This document shows, piece by piece, positions 15,911 through 25,653 of a stretch of 64,000 nucleotides of DNA. Source of the DNA: Niveispirillum sp943370215 (GTDB lineage Bacteria; Pseudomonadota; Alphaproteobacteria; Azospirillales; Azospirillaceae); contig CALRQC020000005.1 of assembly GCA_943370215.1 (NCBI GenBank), positions 62,001 through 126,000 of the forward strand. The letters are read 5' to 3'. The first letter of the stretch is position 1, and every line of letters starts with the position of its first letter. The notes beneath the pieces were generated by a model. It saw nothing but the letters and a program-made list of their open reading frames with translations. It ran no database searches and had not been told where the DNA came from. The position numbers and the translations under genes were made by a program.

Positions 15911-18244
15911 ATGAACCATTTTTCACCGGGCCGCGCGCGGCCGCGGGCGATCTTCTGCATCACATCGGGATTGGCGCTGGCGGCCCTGGCCTTGCCGGCG
16001 GCGGCGCAGGAACAGGCCGGTGCCGGCATGATTGATGAGATCGTTGTCACCGCGCAGAAGCGGCGGGAAAATATCCAGGATGTGCCGGTCGCCGTCTCCG
16101 CGATCAGCGGTGACAGCCTCTCTGAAAATAATGTCCGCACGCTGGAAGACCTCTCGGCCTCCGTGCCGGGTTTCAGTGTGGCGGCCAATGTCAATTACGG
16201 CTCGGCGCCCATGTCGATCCGGGGTGTCGGCGGGGCCAATGGCGGCGGCAATGTCTTTGCCGATGAACCGGTGGCCACCTATGTCGATGATGCCTTTGTC
16301 GGCCGGCTGCGCATGTCCACGGCCGATCTGGTGGATGTCGGCTCGGTGGAGGTGCTGCGCGGGCCGCAGGGCACGTTATATGGCCGCAATTCCACGGCGG
16401 GTGCCGTGCTGCTGCGCTCTGCCGCCCCGACGGAGCAGTTTCAGGCCTATCTCAACAGTTCCTATGCCAGCTTTGATGAAAAGAAGCTGACCGGTGCCGT
16501 TTCCGGTGCGCTGAATGATGATGCCAGCCTGACCGCGCGGGCGGCCTTTGGCTGGTCGGACCGCGATGGCTGGGCCAAGAACAGTGTCGGCGGCCGGCTG
16601 GGTGGTGGTGACAGCTTCACCGGCCGCCTCTATCTGCGCGCCAAGCCCAATGACACCCTGACCGTCGACCTGATCGGCGAATTCATCAAATCGCATGTGG
16701 AGCCGGCCACCATCGCCATTGCCGATGTCTCCGGCTTCCGCGATGCGGCGACCAACCCGGCGGGCAGCAACCTTGTTCGCCCCTATACGCTGCGCCCTGG
16801 CCTGGATGCGCTGGTGGATGACAGCCGCTTTGCCCAGAACCGCCCCAGCTATTCCGATGTGATCGGCCGCAATGCCACGCTGAAGCTGGAATGGGATCTG
16901 GACAGCGTGGTGTTGAACAGCGTCTCCAACTACCGTGAATGGGATCTGAAGGGCTATCAGGATAGTGACGGCACGGCCGTCAACCCGCCGCTGCCGGCCT
17001 TTGTCAGCGGCGCCATCCCCAATGTCGGCGATAATGACGGCCACCTGATCGACAGCCAATGGTCCCAGGAACTGCGCCTGTCCTCTGGCGAGGGTTCCGC
17101 CCTCGACTGGATTCTGGGTGCCTTCCTCTATCACGAGGATAACCGCATCGATCCCATCCGCATCCGCAACTGGCTGGCCGGGCCGGGCGGTGCCGGAACG
17201 CAGGTGACTTTCAACGCCCATCAGAAAACCGATAGCTGGGCGCTGTTCGCCGATGCCTCCTATGATCTGACACCGGCCCTGACGCTGAAGCTGGGCGGGC
17301 GTTACAGCCATGAGGAGAAGGATTTCTCCAACAGCCAGACGGTCACCACGCTCAACCAGTTCGATCCGCCCGGCCCCACCTTCTTTGCCGCCGGTGCCAC
17401 GCTGGCCGCCCCGCCGCTGTTCACCACCAAGGAAAGCTGGAACAATTTCTCCCCCCGCGCGGTGCTGCAATATAAGTTCAGCGACGATGTGATGGCCTAT
17501 GGCAGCTATTCCAAGGGCTTCAAGAGCGGTGGCTTCAACGCCTTCGGCCTGAATGCCGCCTTCAAGCCGGAAACCATCGAGGCGTTTGAAGGCGGGTTGA
17601 AATCCACTCTGCTGAACGGGGCGGCGCGGCTGAATCTGGCCGCCTTCCATTATGATTACCGCAACCTGCAGGTCCGCACGCCGGTGCCGACCGGGGGCGT
17701 GGGGATTGAGACGGCGGATGCCGCCACCTCCCAGGGGTTTGAGATCGAAAGCATCTGGTACCCGGTCGAAGGGCTGCGGCTGGATGCCAATCTGGCCTAT
17801 CTGGATGCCACCTTTGACAAGGGGGCCGTCTCCTCCGTGCAGGTGGACAGCTTCGTCTTCGGCACCAACCCGCCGGTGGTGAAGGAGGATATCAGCGGCA
17901 ACCGCCTGACCCGCGCACCGAAATGGCAGCTCAGCCTGAATGCGCGGCAGGATTGGGAACTGGATGTCGGCGCGCTGTCGGCCCAGGTGGGCTATCGCTA
18001 TCAGAGCAGCGTCTTCTTCCTGGAAACGCAGCAGGACAAGCCCACCTATCGCGGCAAGGGCTGGAGCACCTGGGACGCGCGCATTGCCCTGAAACCGGCG
18101 GACAGCAACTGGGAACTGGCCGCCTTCGTGCAGAATATCGGCGATGAGCGGCACTTCTCCCAGGTGACCTCCTTCTTCGGTCTGCCCAACGCTGCCCTGA
18201 ACGAGCCGCGCAAGATCGGCGTTCAGGTGAACTGGAAATATTGA
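15911..18244 (+). CDS. TonB-dependent outer-membrane receptor
   Basis: A receptor of about 777 residues. AGGGAGGAC directly precedes two ATGs (15908, 15911); the second has the better spacing. A signal peptide ends at AAAQEQ. The TonB box region IDEIVVTAQKRRENIQDVP and plug motifs (VSAISGDSL, SIRGVGG, VEVLRGPQGTLYGRNSTAG) are clear, and the barrel ends with KIGVQVNWKY, with terminal aromatic residue. It belongs to the IroN/FyuA-like catabolic receptors common in sphingomonads and relatives, which import small aromatic or hydrophobic compounds rather than only iron chelates. It is the first gene of an operon with a cyclase and an FAH-family hydrolase, under the probable control of the divergent MarR protein. 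Confidence 0.92.
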   Translation: MNHFSPGRARPRAIFCITSGLALAALALPAAAQEQAGAGMIDEIVVTAQKRRENIQDVPVAVSAISGDSLSENNVRTLEDLSASVPGFSVAANVNYGSAPMSIRGVGGANGGGNVFADEPVATYVDDAFVGRLRMSTADLVDVGSVEVLRGPQGTLYGRNSTAGAVLLRSAAPTEQFQAYLNSSYASFDEKKLTGAVSGALNDDASLTARAAFGWSDRDGWAKNSVGGRLGGGDSFTGRLYLRAKPNDTLTVDLIGEFIKSHVEPATIAIADVSGFRDAATNPAGSNLVRPYTLRPGLDALVDDSRFAQNRPSYSDVIGRNATLKLEWDLDSVVLNSVSNYREWDLKGYQDSDGTAVNPPLPAFVSGAIPNVGDNDGHLIDSQWSQELRLSSGEGSALDWILGAFLYHEDNRIDPIRIRNWLAGPGGAGTQVTFNAHQKTDSWALFADASYDLTPALTLKLGGRYSHEEKDFSNSQTVTTLNQFDPPGPTFFAAGATLAAPPLFTTKESWNNFSPRAVLQYKFSDDVMAYGSYSKGFKSGGFNAFGLNAAFKPETIEAFEGGLKSTLLNGAARLNLAAFHYDYRNLQVRTPVPTGGVGIETADAATSQGFEIESIWYPVEGLRLDANLAYLDATFDKGAVSSVQVDSFVFGTNPPVVKEDISGNRLTRAPKWQLSLNARQDWELDVGALSAQVGYRYQSSVFFLETQQDKPTYRGKGWSTWDARIALKPADSNWELAAFVQNIGDERHFSQVTSFFGLPNAALNEPRKIGVQVNWKY

Positions 18245-18252
18245 GGAAGCCG

Positions 18253-19035
18253 ATGCGCCCCCGCTTCATTGACCTGTCGATCCCCATCGATAATGACATT
18301 GTCACCGATCCGCCGCCGCTTCGGCCCAAGATTGCCTATCAGACCCATGGGGAGACGGCGGGGGCGATTGCCGCCTTCTTCCCCGGTCTGGCCCCGTCCG
18401 ATCTGCCGGACGGGGAGGGCTGGGCGGTGGAGGATGTCACCCTGACCACCCATAGCGGCACCCATATGGATGCCCCCTGGCATTATCACTCCACGGCGGG
18501 GGGCGAACCCGCCCCCACCATCGACCAGACGCCGCTGGACTGGTGCTTCCGCCCCGGCGTGAAGCTGGATTTCCGCCATCTGCCCCATGGCCATGTCGTC
18601 ACGGCGGCCGAAGTGGCGGCTGAGCTGGACCGCATCGGCCATGTGCTGCAGCCGCTGGATATTGTGCTGGTCAATACGGCGGCATCGGCCGCCTATGGCG
18701 GGCCGCATTATGTGGATAGCGGGTGCGGCCTGGGGCGGGAGGCGACCTTGTACCTGACCAGCCGGGGGGTGCGGGTGGTGGGCACCGATGCCTGGTCCTG
18801 GGATGCACCGTTCAGCCACACGGCCCGGCGCTTTGCCCAGAGCGGCGATGCCTCCATCATCTGGGAAGGCCACAAGGCCGGGCGGGAGATCGGCTATTAC
18901 CAGATGGAAAAGCTGCATAATCTGGAAGCCCTGCCGCCGCATGGTTTTGATGTCATCTGCTTTCCCGTGAAGATCACCCGGGCCAGCGCCGGCTGGTGCC
19001 GGGCTGTGGCCCTGTTGCCAGGAGAAGCCTCATGA
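18253..19035 (+). CDS. Cyclase family protein (kynurenine formamidase-like fold)
   Basis: A 260-residue metal-dependent hydrolase of the cyclase/KynB family. The signature HxGTHxDxPxH is present as HSGTHMDAPWH with His67, His71, Asp73 and His77 as expected metal ligands. Members hydrolyse N-formylkynurenine, isatin or cyclic amides and lactones. The start at ATG 18253 is 8 bases after the receptor stop; an upstream in-frame TTG at 18241 is less likely. Its stop overlaps the start of the FAH-family gene in ATGA, so both are coupled. Which ring or amide it opens is unknown; the usual length of bacterial KynB is about 210, so this is a larger, isatinase-like or uncharacterised branch. Confidence 0.85.
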   Translation: MRPRFIDLSIPIDNDIVTDPPPLRPKIAYQTHGETAGAIAAFFPGLAPSDLPDGEGWAVEDVTLTTHSGTHMDAPWHYHSTAGGEPAPTIDQTPLDWCFRPGVKLDFRHLPHGHVVTAAEVAAELDRIGHVLQPLDIVLVNTAASAAYGGPHYVDSGCGLGREATLYLTSRGVRVVGTDAWSWDAPFSHTARRFAQSGDASIIWEGHKAGREIGYYQMEKLHNLEALPPHGFDVICFPVKITRASAGWCRAVALLPGEAS

Positions 19036-20000
19036 AACTCGCCACCCTGCGTGATGGTTCCCCCGATGGCCGCTTGCTGGTCGTCAGCCGCGACCTGTCG
19101 CGCGCCGTTGATGCCGCCAGCATCGCCCCGACTCTGCTGGCGGCCCTGGGGCAATGGGAGACTGTCGCGGCCCCGTTGCGCCATCTGGCCGAGGCACTGG
19201 AAAGCGGGATGCTCCAGGGTGTGCCCTTCGACCCGGCCCAGGCCATGGCGCCTTTGCCACGGGCGCCGCAATGGCTGGATGGTTCCTGCTTCCTGAACCA
19301 TGGGCGCCTGATGGCCAAGGCCTTCAAGCTGGATAAGGGGGTGGATACCGAAATCCCCCTGGTCTATCAGGGCGCGTCCGATGATTTCCTGGGGCCGCAG
19401 GATGACAGCCCGCTGCCCAGCGAGGCGGACGGGATTGATTTTGAGGGCGAATTCGCTGTGATCACCGGCCCGGTGCCGATGGGCACCCGGGCCGGTGATG
19501 CCGAACGGCATATCAGGCTGATCACCATGGTGAATGATGTCAGCCTGCGCGTCTTCGGCCCGCGGGAGATGCAAACCGGCTTCGGCTTTGTCCAGGCCAA
19601 ACCCAGCACCACCTTCGCCCCCGTCGCCATCACCCCGGATGAGCTGGGGGAATATTGGCGCGACGGGCGGGTGCATCTGCCGCTGCAGGTGTCGTGGAAT
19701 GGGGAGTGGTTTGGTCATCCCAACGGCGGGGAGATGGATTTCGGCTTCCATCGCCTGATCGAACATGTCACCCGCACGCGCAAACTATCCACCGGCACTA
19801 TCATCGGCTCAGGTACCGTCTCCAACGCCGACCCTGCCGCTGGCTCGGCCTGCATCGCCGAACGCCGGGCGATCGAGATGATCGCCGGTCAGCCGCTGAC
19901 CCCCTATATGCGCTTTGGCGACCGGGTGCGGCTGACAGCGCTGTTGCCCGACGGCACAGCACCGTTCGGGGTGATTGATCAAAAGATGGTGGCGGGGTGA
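19032..20000 (+). CDS. Fumarylacetoacetate hydrolase family protein
   Basis: A 322-residue protein of the FAH superfamily. Metal-binding and catalytic elements are seen: SCFLNHGRLMAKAF, the DFEGEFAVITG acidic motif, MVNDVSLR, GFGFVQAKPSTTFAPVAITP with the conserved Lys, and the late GTIIGSGTVSN. FAH enzymes cleave carbon-carbon bonds in beta-diketo acids such as fumarylacetoacetate or decarboxylate ring-cleavage products. The N-terminal domain (about residues 1-70) resembles the small SH3-like domain of fumarylacetoacetases. It is coupled to the cyclase by an ATGA overlap. Together with the receptor and MarR regulator this points to uptake and hydrolytic breakdown of an aromatic or indolic compound (inference). 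Confidence 0.88.
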   Translation: MKLATLRDGSPDGRLLVVSRDLSRAVDAASIAPTLLAALGQWETVAAPLRHLAEALESGMLQGVPFDPAQAMAPLPRAPQWLDGSCFLNHGRLMAKAFKLDKGVDTEIPLVYQGASDDFLGPQDDSPLPSEADGIDFEGEFAVITGPVPMGTRAGDAERHIRLITMVNDVSLRVFGPREMQTGFGFVQAKPSTTFAPVAITPDELGEYWRDGRVHLPLQVSWNGEWFGHPNGGEMDFGFHRLIEHVTRTRKLSTGTIIGSGTVSNADPAAGSACIAERRAIEMIAGQPLTPYMRFGDRVRLTALLPDGTAPFGVIDQKMVAG

Positions 20001-20019
20001 GGGGACGGGGCGCGCCCCC

Positions 20020-22170
20020 CTACCGCAACGGCTGAATCCCCTTCAGCCGTGTCATCAGTTCCGCCGTTACCGCCTCGGCCTCATGCTCGTCGCGGATGAC
20101 GCGCGGGGTGATGAAGACGATCAGTTCGGTGCGGGTCTTGGTGGAGCGCTTTTCCCCGAACAACGCGCCGACACCGGGCAAAGATGACAGCAGCGGGATG
20201 CCGTCGCGCCCGCTTTCCTGGGTTTCAGAGATCAACCCGCCCAGCACCACCGTCTGCCCGCTATCCACCGCCACATTGGAGGTGATCTGGCGTTGCGAGA
20301 TGGTGGGCGTCAGGTTGCCGCTGTTGCGCGTGCCGGAGACGTTGGAGATTTCCTGATAGACCTCCATCGTCACCTTGCCGCTCTGGCTGATGCGGGGCAC
20401 CACGCGCAGGATGACGCCGGTATTGACATAATCAACCGAGCTGACGATGGGCGAGTTGGCATTATCCACCGACTGGGTGGTGCGGGTCAGCACCGGTACC
20501 CGGTCGCCCACCAGCAACTGCGCCACCTGGCTGTCCAGCACCACCACCTGGGGGGAGGAGATGACGCGCACATCGGTCACCTGATCCAGGGCCGACAGCA
20601 CGACGCGCGGATCGCCATTGCTGGACAGCACCAGATTGAAGCCCGGCACCTTGCTGATCGGGCGCAGGCTGCTGCTGGCACTGTTCAGGGTGAAGCCGCC
20701 CTGCACATCGCCGCCATCGCCGCGGAAATAGCTCTGCACCCCATAGCGCAACTGATCATTCAGCGTGACCTCGGCAATCGTCGCCTCAATCAGCACCTGC
20801 GACGGGGCGACATCCAGCTTGGCCACCGCCTCCCCGATAATCTCCGCCTGCCGGGGCTTGGCATGGACCAGGATGCTGTTATTGGCCGGGTCGGGGATGA
20901 TGCGCGGGGTATCGTCGCCACCACCGGACAGCGGTTCCGGCGGGGCGGCCCCGCCGGCATCGGCGCTGATGGCCGACAGCCGGGCGGCATTGTCGGCCAT
21001 GGCGGTGCTGTTGCCGCTGGCGGCACTGCTGCTGCTCGTCCCGCTGCTGCTGGTGCTGCTGACGGATGGCAGCGGCATCGCCTTCATGGCGGGTGCGGTG
21101 CTATCCGCCGCCGTACCGGTGAACAGCCGGTTCAACAATTTGGCCACGCGGGTGGCGTCGGCATGGGTCAGGCTGAAAATCCGCAGCCGGGCGGTATCCA
21201 GATCCCCGCCATCCAGCCGGCGCACCCAGCCGGCGGCCGTTTCCAGCCGGGTGGCATCGCTGGCAATCACCAGCACCGCATTCAACCGCTCCACCGGCAG
21301 CAGACGCAGGCTGGGATCGGCATCGCCCTGGGCGCCCAGAATCGCCTCCAGCTCCCGCACCAGTGGGGCGGGGCTGGCCTGGGTCAGCGGGAACAGGCCG
21401 GCGGAACGGCCCGCCATCCAGTCCACGTCAAAACCGCGCAGCAGATCGGCCGCCGCCTGCCGCTCCGGTGCCGGCCCGCTGACCAGCAGCAGACCCAGGC
21501 GCGGGTCGGCGGTGACGCTGCCATTCTTCACCAGCGGGGCCACCAGGGCCTGCGCCACATCCGGGGCGATATGGCGCAGGGGTAGCACGGAAACCGCCAG
21601 ACCCGGGGCGCTGGGGCTGGCCAGCCCCAGCGTGCGGGCATTGCCCGCCGCTTCGGCCTGGGGCAGCACGGCAAGGGTGCCATCCCCGCCGCGCACCAGC
21701 ACGGCCCCCTGGCCAGCCAGCACATTTTCCAGCAGGCGCAAAGCCTCCCGCGGGGAGAGTTCGCGGCCGCTGTCGATGCTGACCGTGTTGCGCAGGGTGG
21801 GGGAGATGCTGTGCGCCATCCCCAGCATGTCGCCCAACACCGTATCCACCACCAGGGCCAGCGGCGCGTCGGTAAAGCGCAGATGCAGTGCCGGCCCTGG
21901 CGGTACGGCCAGTTCATCGGCCCCCACCGGGACCGGCGGGCGGCTGCCCTTGACGATCACCGGGGCGGGGCTGCTGTGGCTGGTCACCGGTTTGGGCGCG
22001 GTCCCCTCCGCCCCGCCCTTGGGGGCCGCCAGCGACAGGTGATCCAGCGTCAGTGGCGGCGGCGCGTCCCCCTGGCGGCTGGCGCAGGCGGAGAGCAGCA
22101 GAACAAGGGCCATGGTGCTGGCACCGGCCCGCAACCCGGCCCGTAAAGTGGAAATGGTGCGCATCATCAT
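20020..22170 (-). CDS. gspD: Type II secretion system secretin GspD
   Basis: A 716-residue secretin, the outer-membrane channel of the type II secretion system. The N-terminus is a lipoprotein signal (ALVLLLSACAS), so it may reach the outer membrane without a separate pilotin. N-domains follow (FTDAPLALVVDTVLGDMLG is the N0 region; then N1-N3 repeats), with a Ser/Thr-rich low-complexity insert around residues 360-400. The secretin core is clear: VLIEATIAEVTLNDQLRYG, VISSPQVVVLDSQVAQLLVG, and QTVVLGGLISE near the end. It is transcribed away from the gspE-to-gspO operon, with a 146-base gap holding both promoters. Its stop lies 19 bases from the convergent FAH-family gene. Confidence 0.93.
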   Translation of the reverse strand: MMMRTISTLRAGLRAGASTMALVLLLSACASRQGDAPPPLTLDHLSLAAPKGGAEGTAPKPVTSHSSPAPVIVKGSRPPVPVGADELAVPPGPALHLRFTDAPLALVVDTVLGDMLGMAHSISPTLRNTVSIDSGRELSPREALRLLENVLAGQGAVLVRGGDGTLAVLPQAEAAGNARTLGLASPSAPGLAVSVLPLRHIAPDVAQALVAPLVKNGSVTADPRLGLLLVSGPAPERQAAADLLRGFDVDWMAGRSAGLFPLTQASPAPLVRELEAILGAQGDADPSLRLLPVERLNAVLVIASDATRLETAAGWVRRLDGGDLDTARLRIFSLTHADATRVAKLLNRLFTGTAADSTAPAMKAMPLPSVSSTSSSGTSSSSAASGNSTAMADNAARLSAISADAGGAAPPEPLSGGGDDTPRIIPDPANNSILVHAKPRQAEIIGEAVAKLDVAPSQVLIEATIAEVTLNDQLRYGVQSYFRGDGGDVQGGFTLNSASSSLRPISKVPGFNLVLSSNGDPRVVLSALDQVTDVRVISSPQVVVLDSQVAQLLVGDRVPVLTRTTQSVDNANSPIVSSVDYVNTGVILRVVPRISQSGKVTMEVYQEISNVSGTRNSGNLTPTISQRQITSNVAVDSGQTVVLGGLISETQESGRDGIPLLSSLPGVGALFGEKRSTKTRTELIVFITPRVIRDEHEAEAVTAELMTRLKGIQPLR

Positions 22171-22316
22171 CCCGGCATCTGGTGGCGCCGGAAAGTGCCG
22201 CCGGGGGCGGCGTCAAGACAAGGATTATTCATGCCCTTCATTAATCTGTAATCAAAGCGTCGTCTGTAATATTTTTGTCAAAAACACGACGCGAAACCAT
22301 TGCAGAAATAAGTCAT

Positions 22317-24050
22317 ATGGAAGGTGAATGCGGTAAATCTGCCGCCAATCCTGATTCAGAGCCGATGACAATATTGGATATCCTGTTGGCGGAGCGCCGC
22401 CTGGACGATGGCGAGCGTCAGCGGGTGCTGGCCCTGTCGGCGGCCGATGGGCGCGCGCCGGATCAGGTGCTGTTGGATCTGGGGCTGGTCACGCCGCTGG
22501 AACGGGCCGCCGCCCTGGCCCGCCATTATGCGGTGCCGCTGCTGCGGGGTGATGATCTGGCCGATGATCTGCCCGACAGTGCCGGCCTGTCGCCGCATTG
22601 GCTGCTGTCCCACCGGCTGCTGCCGGTGGCGCAGGATGATAACGGCCTGCTGCTGGCCGCCGTCGACCCGGTAGGGGTTGATGTGCTGGATGCGGTGGAA
22701 CTGGCGCTGGGGCAGCAGCCCCGGCTCTGTTTCATGCCGCAACCGGAATGGGAAGCGGCGTTCCAGGCCCGCCATGGCGGGGGGGCCAGTGCCCTGGACC
22801 GTATCCTGGATGATGCCGCCGCCGATCAGGCGCTGGAAGAGGCGGCGCTGGACCGGCTGAAGGATCAGGCCAGCGAGGCCCCGGTGGTGCGGCTGGTGGC
22901 CCATCTGATTGACGAGGCGGTGAAGGCCCGCGCATCGGATATCCATATCGAACCTTTTGCCGATGCGCTGGTGCTGCGCTACCGCATCGATGGGGTGCTG
23001 CAGAACCGCCCGCCGCCGCCGCCCAGCCTGGCCCGCGCCCTGGTCAGCCGGATCAAAATTCTGGCCGGGCTGGATATTGCCGAACGCCGCTTGCCGCAGG
23101 ATGGAAGAGTGCGCCATCGCATGGGCAGGCGGCTGGTGGATTTGCGTGTTTCCACCCTGCCCACCGTGCATGGCGAAAGCGTGGTGATCCGCGTGCTGGA
23201 TGGTTCTGTCGGGGCCATGGAACTGTCGGGCCTGGGGCTGGATGCGGCGGATGAGGCGGCGTTGCGCCGGATGATGGCCAGCCCGCACGGGCTGGTGCTG
23301 GTCACCGGCCCCACCGGCAGCGGCAAGACCACCACGCTTTATGCCGCCCTGCGCCTGATCAATGCCGCCACCCGCAAGGTGCTGACGGTGGAAGACCCGG
23401 TGGAATATCAGATGGCGCGGGTCAATCAGGTACAGGTGCATCCGGCCATCGGGCTGGGCTTTGCCACGGTGCTGCGCTCCATGCTGCGCCAGAACCCGGA
23501 TGTCATCCTGGTGGGCGAAACCCGCGACACGGAAACAGCCGACATCGCCGTACAGGCGGCCCTGACCGGGCATCTGGTGCTGACCACGCTGCACACCAAT
23601 TCCGCTGCCGGGGCGGTGACGCGGCTGCTGGAAATGGGGGTGGAACCGTTCCTGATCGCCTCCACCCTGCGCGGGGTGGTGGGGCAGCGGCTGGTCCGTC
23701 TGCTCTGCCCCCGCTGCAAGGCACCGGAACCGGCGGACGCGGCGGCCCTTTCCGCCCTGCGCGATGCCGGGTTGCTGGCGCCGGGGGCGGCGGCCCCGCT
23801 GTTGCTGGGGCCGGTCGGCTGCCCGCATTGCGGCGGCACCGGCTATGCCGGCCGCGTCGGGATTTTTGAGATGCTGCGCCTGGATGAAGGCTTGCGCCGG
23901 CTGGTGGTGGAACGGGCGTCTACCGGCGCGCTGGAGGCGGCGGCGCGGGCGGCGGGGATGCGGTCCATGCGCCAGCACGGGCTTTCCCGCGTGCTGGCCG
24001 GGCTGACCAGCTTTGCCGAGGTGGCGCGCGTGACCGAGATGGGGGACTGA
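22317..24050 (+). CDS. gspE: Type II secretion ATPase GspE
   Basis: The cytoplasmic hexameric ATPase that powers pseudopilus assembly. The C-terminal motor domain has Walker A GPTGSGKTTT, the Asp box VEDPVEY, Walker B NPDVILVGETRDTET, the His box LTTLHTNSA, and the zinc tetracysteine site LCPRCK plus CPHCGGTGYAGR. The N1/N2 region (LLAERRLDDGERQRVLAL) binds GspL. The start is uncertain: ATG 22317 gives 577 residues, ATG 22365 would begin directly at the N1E domain (MTILDILL), and neither has a strong ribosome site. First gene of an eleven-gene operon, stop 6 bases before gspF. Confidence 0.93.
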   Translation: MEGECGKSAANPDSEPMTILDILLAERRLDDGERQRVLALSAADGRAPDQVLLDLGLVTPLERAAALARHYAVPLLRGDDLADDLPDSAGLSPHWLLSHRLLPVAQDDNGLLLAAVDPVGVDVLDAVELALGQQPRLCFMPQPEWEAAFQARHGGGASALDRILDDAAADQALEEAALDRLKDQASEAPVVRLVAHLIDEAVKARASDIHIEPFADALVLRYRIDGVLQNRPPPPPSLARALVSRIKILAGLDIAERRLPQDGRVRHRMGRRLVDLRVSTLPTVHGESVVIRVLDGSVGAMELSGLGLDAADEAALRRMMASPHGLVLVTGPTGSGKTTTLYAALRLINAATRKVLTVEDPVEYQMARVNQVQVHPAIGLGFATVLRSMLRQNPDVILVGETRDTETADIAVQAALTGHLVLTTLHTNSAAGAVTRLLEMGVEPFLIASTLRGVVGQRLVRLLCPRCKAPEPADAAALSALRDAGLLAPGAAAPLLLGPVGCPHCGGTGYAGRVGIFEMLRLDEGLRRLVVERASTGALEAAARAAGMRSMRQHGLSRVLAGLTSFAEVARVTEMGD

Positions 24051-24056
24051 CCGCCC

Positions 24057-25247
24057 ATGCCGGAATTCCATTATACCGCGCTGGATGGCGGCGGGCAGCA
24101 GCGCAGCGGCCGGCGGCAGGCTGCCGATGCCGCTGCGCTGCTGGACTGGCTGCGCGGCCAGGGCTGGTTGCCGGTAAAGGTGGCCCCGGTGGGGCGTCGG
24201 CTGATCCTGCCGGCCGGGCCGGGGGCGGGCGATCTGCTGCTGTTCAGCCGGGAACTGCGCCTGTTGCTGAAGGCCGGGCTGCCGCTGGAACGCGCATTGG
24301 CCCTGCTGGCCGATGGGCTGGCCCCGCAACCCTTGCGCGCCGGCCTGCGGGAGGCGCTGGAACGGCTGCGCGGCGGGGCGGGGCTGGGGGAGGCGCTGGC
24401 GCGGGCCGGCGGCTTCCCGCCGCTTTACGCCGCCATGGTGCGGGCCGGCGAAGGGGCCGGCGCCCTGGATATGGTGCTGGAGCAGCTCTGTTTACTACTG
24501 GAGCGGCAGCGGCGGGTGACGCGCGCCGTCACGTCGGCCCTGATCTATCCGGCGGTGTTGTGTTTCGTCGCCGTCGGGTCCCTGCTGCTGTTGCTGCTGC
24601 ATGTGGTGCCGCAATTCGCCCCCCTATTCGCCAATGCGCGCAAGGCCCTGCCACCGGCGACAGAGCTGGTGCTGGCCCTGTCCGGCTTCATGCTGGCCTG
24701 GGGCGATCTGGCCATGGCGGGGCTGCTGGCCCTGGGGCTGTTGGGCTGGCTGGTCTGGCGGCGGCCGGGGCTGGCGCCTTGGCGCGATCGCACCTTGCTG
24801 CGCCTGCCACTGGTCGGCGGCATGGCGCTGATGGCCGGGCTGGCCCGGCTGGCGCGCGGCCTGTCGGTGCTGCTGCGGGCCGGCGTCGCTCTGCCGCGCG
24901 CCCTGGAACTGGCAGCGGACATGGCGGGCAACCGGGTGCTGTCCGCCACCCTGCTGGCCATGCGCGACGGGGTGCGCGACGGGCGCGGGCTAACCGCCGC
25001 CCTGCCGCCCGGCCACCCGCTGCCCGATCTGGCCGTCACCCTGATCGGCGTGGGCGAGCAGAGCGCCCGGCTGGCCGAGGTGCTGGAACAATTAGCCGAG
25101 ATGTATGAGGACAAGCTGGAAACCGCCATCAAGCGCTTCCTGGCTTTGCTGGAACCGGCCTTGATCCTGCTGCTGGCTTTGTTTGTCGGCGGCATTGTCG
25201 TTTCCATCCTGCTGGCCCTGGTATCGATCAATGATTTGCCCTTCTGA
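24057..25247 (+). CDS. gspF: Type II secretion inner-membrane protein GspF
   Basis: A 396-residue platform protein. It begins with the short PEFHYTALDGGGQQ strand typical of GspF/PilC, followed by two cytoplasmic four-to-six-helix GspF domains (around residues 60-180 and 260-380), with FSRELRLLLKAGLPLERAL and the mirrored LARGLSVLLRAGVALPRAL as their matching openings. Three membrane segments are visible (about 160-185, 210-235 and 365-390). It links the GspE motor to the pseudopilus. Its 3' end overlaps the gspH start by 17 bases. Confidence 0.93.
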   Translation: MPEFHYTALDGGGQQRSGRRQAADAAALLDWLRGQGWLPVKVAPVGRRLILPAGPGAGDLLLFSRELRLLLKAGLPLERALALLADGLAPQPLRAGLREALERLRGGAGLGEALARAGGFPPLYAAMVRAGEGAGALDMVLEQLCLLLERQRRVTRAVTSALIYPAVLCFVAVGSLLLLLLHVVPQFAPLFANARKALPPATELVLALSGFMLAWGDLAMAGLLALGLLGWLVWRRPGLAPWRDRTLLRLPLVGGMALMAGLARLARGLSVLLRAGVALPRALELAADMAGNRVLSATLLAMRDGVRDGRGLTAALPPGHPLPDLAVTLIGVGEQSARLAEVLEQLAEMYEDKLETAIKRFLALLEPALILLLALFVGGIVVSILLALVSINDLPF

Positions 25248-25653
25248 GCGGCCCCGCCGCCGGCAGGCGGGCTTCACCTTGCTGGAAATGCTGGTCGTGC
25301 TGCTGCTGCTGGGCGTGGCGACGGCCCTGGTGGCGCCACGTCTGGCATCGGGCGGGGCCAGGCTGGATGGCGATACGCGCCTTCTTGCCAGCCGGCTGGC
25401 CGCCGCCCGCGATCAGGCGGTGCGCCAGGGCCGCGTGGTGGAGATCAGCCTGGACGCGCGCGGGCTTTCGCAGGGCACCAGCCTGACCCTGGCGGGGGAG
25501 GTGGAGCGGGGGGCGGATGGGCTGGCCCGGCTGCGCTTCCTGCCCGATGGCAGCGCCAGCGGGGCGGAAATCCGGCTGCGGGGCCCGCACGGGGGCGAAC
25601 GCGCCATCGCTGTGGACTGGCTGACCGGCCGGGTGGTGCATGATGCGCGCTGA
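25231..25653 (+). CDS. gspH: Type II secretion minor pseudopilin GspH
   Basis: A 140-residue pseudopilin. The start at ATG 25231 puts a short basic leader before the prepilin-peptidase site RRQAG/FTLLEM, with the invariant Glu at +5 and a hydrophobic helix after it. The globular domain is of the GspH type (RLDGDTRLLASRLAAARDQA, then FLPDGSASGAEI). GspH sits near the tip of the pseudopilus. The gene starts inside gspF and its end overlaps gspI. An earlier in-frame start at 25183 would place the whole leader in gspF coding sequence and is unlikely. Confidence 0.88.
   Translation: MICPSERPRRRQAGFTLLEMLVVLLLLGVATALVAPRLASGGARLDGDTRLLASRLAAARDQAVRQGRVVEISLDARGLSQGTSLTLAGEVERGADGLARLRFLPDGSASGAEIRLRGPHGGERAIAVDWLTGRVVHDAR

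Noticed and set aside
16376..18154. Long open frame antisense to the first TonB receptor
   Set aside because: The sense strand encodes a clear receptor with all motifs; the antisense translation is Gln/Arg/Gly-rich without family features.
20007..20018. GGGGCGCGCCCC palindrome as terminator between FAH-family gene and gspD
   Set aside because: It has no loop and no T-run, and short GC palindromes are expected by chance in this composition.
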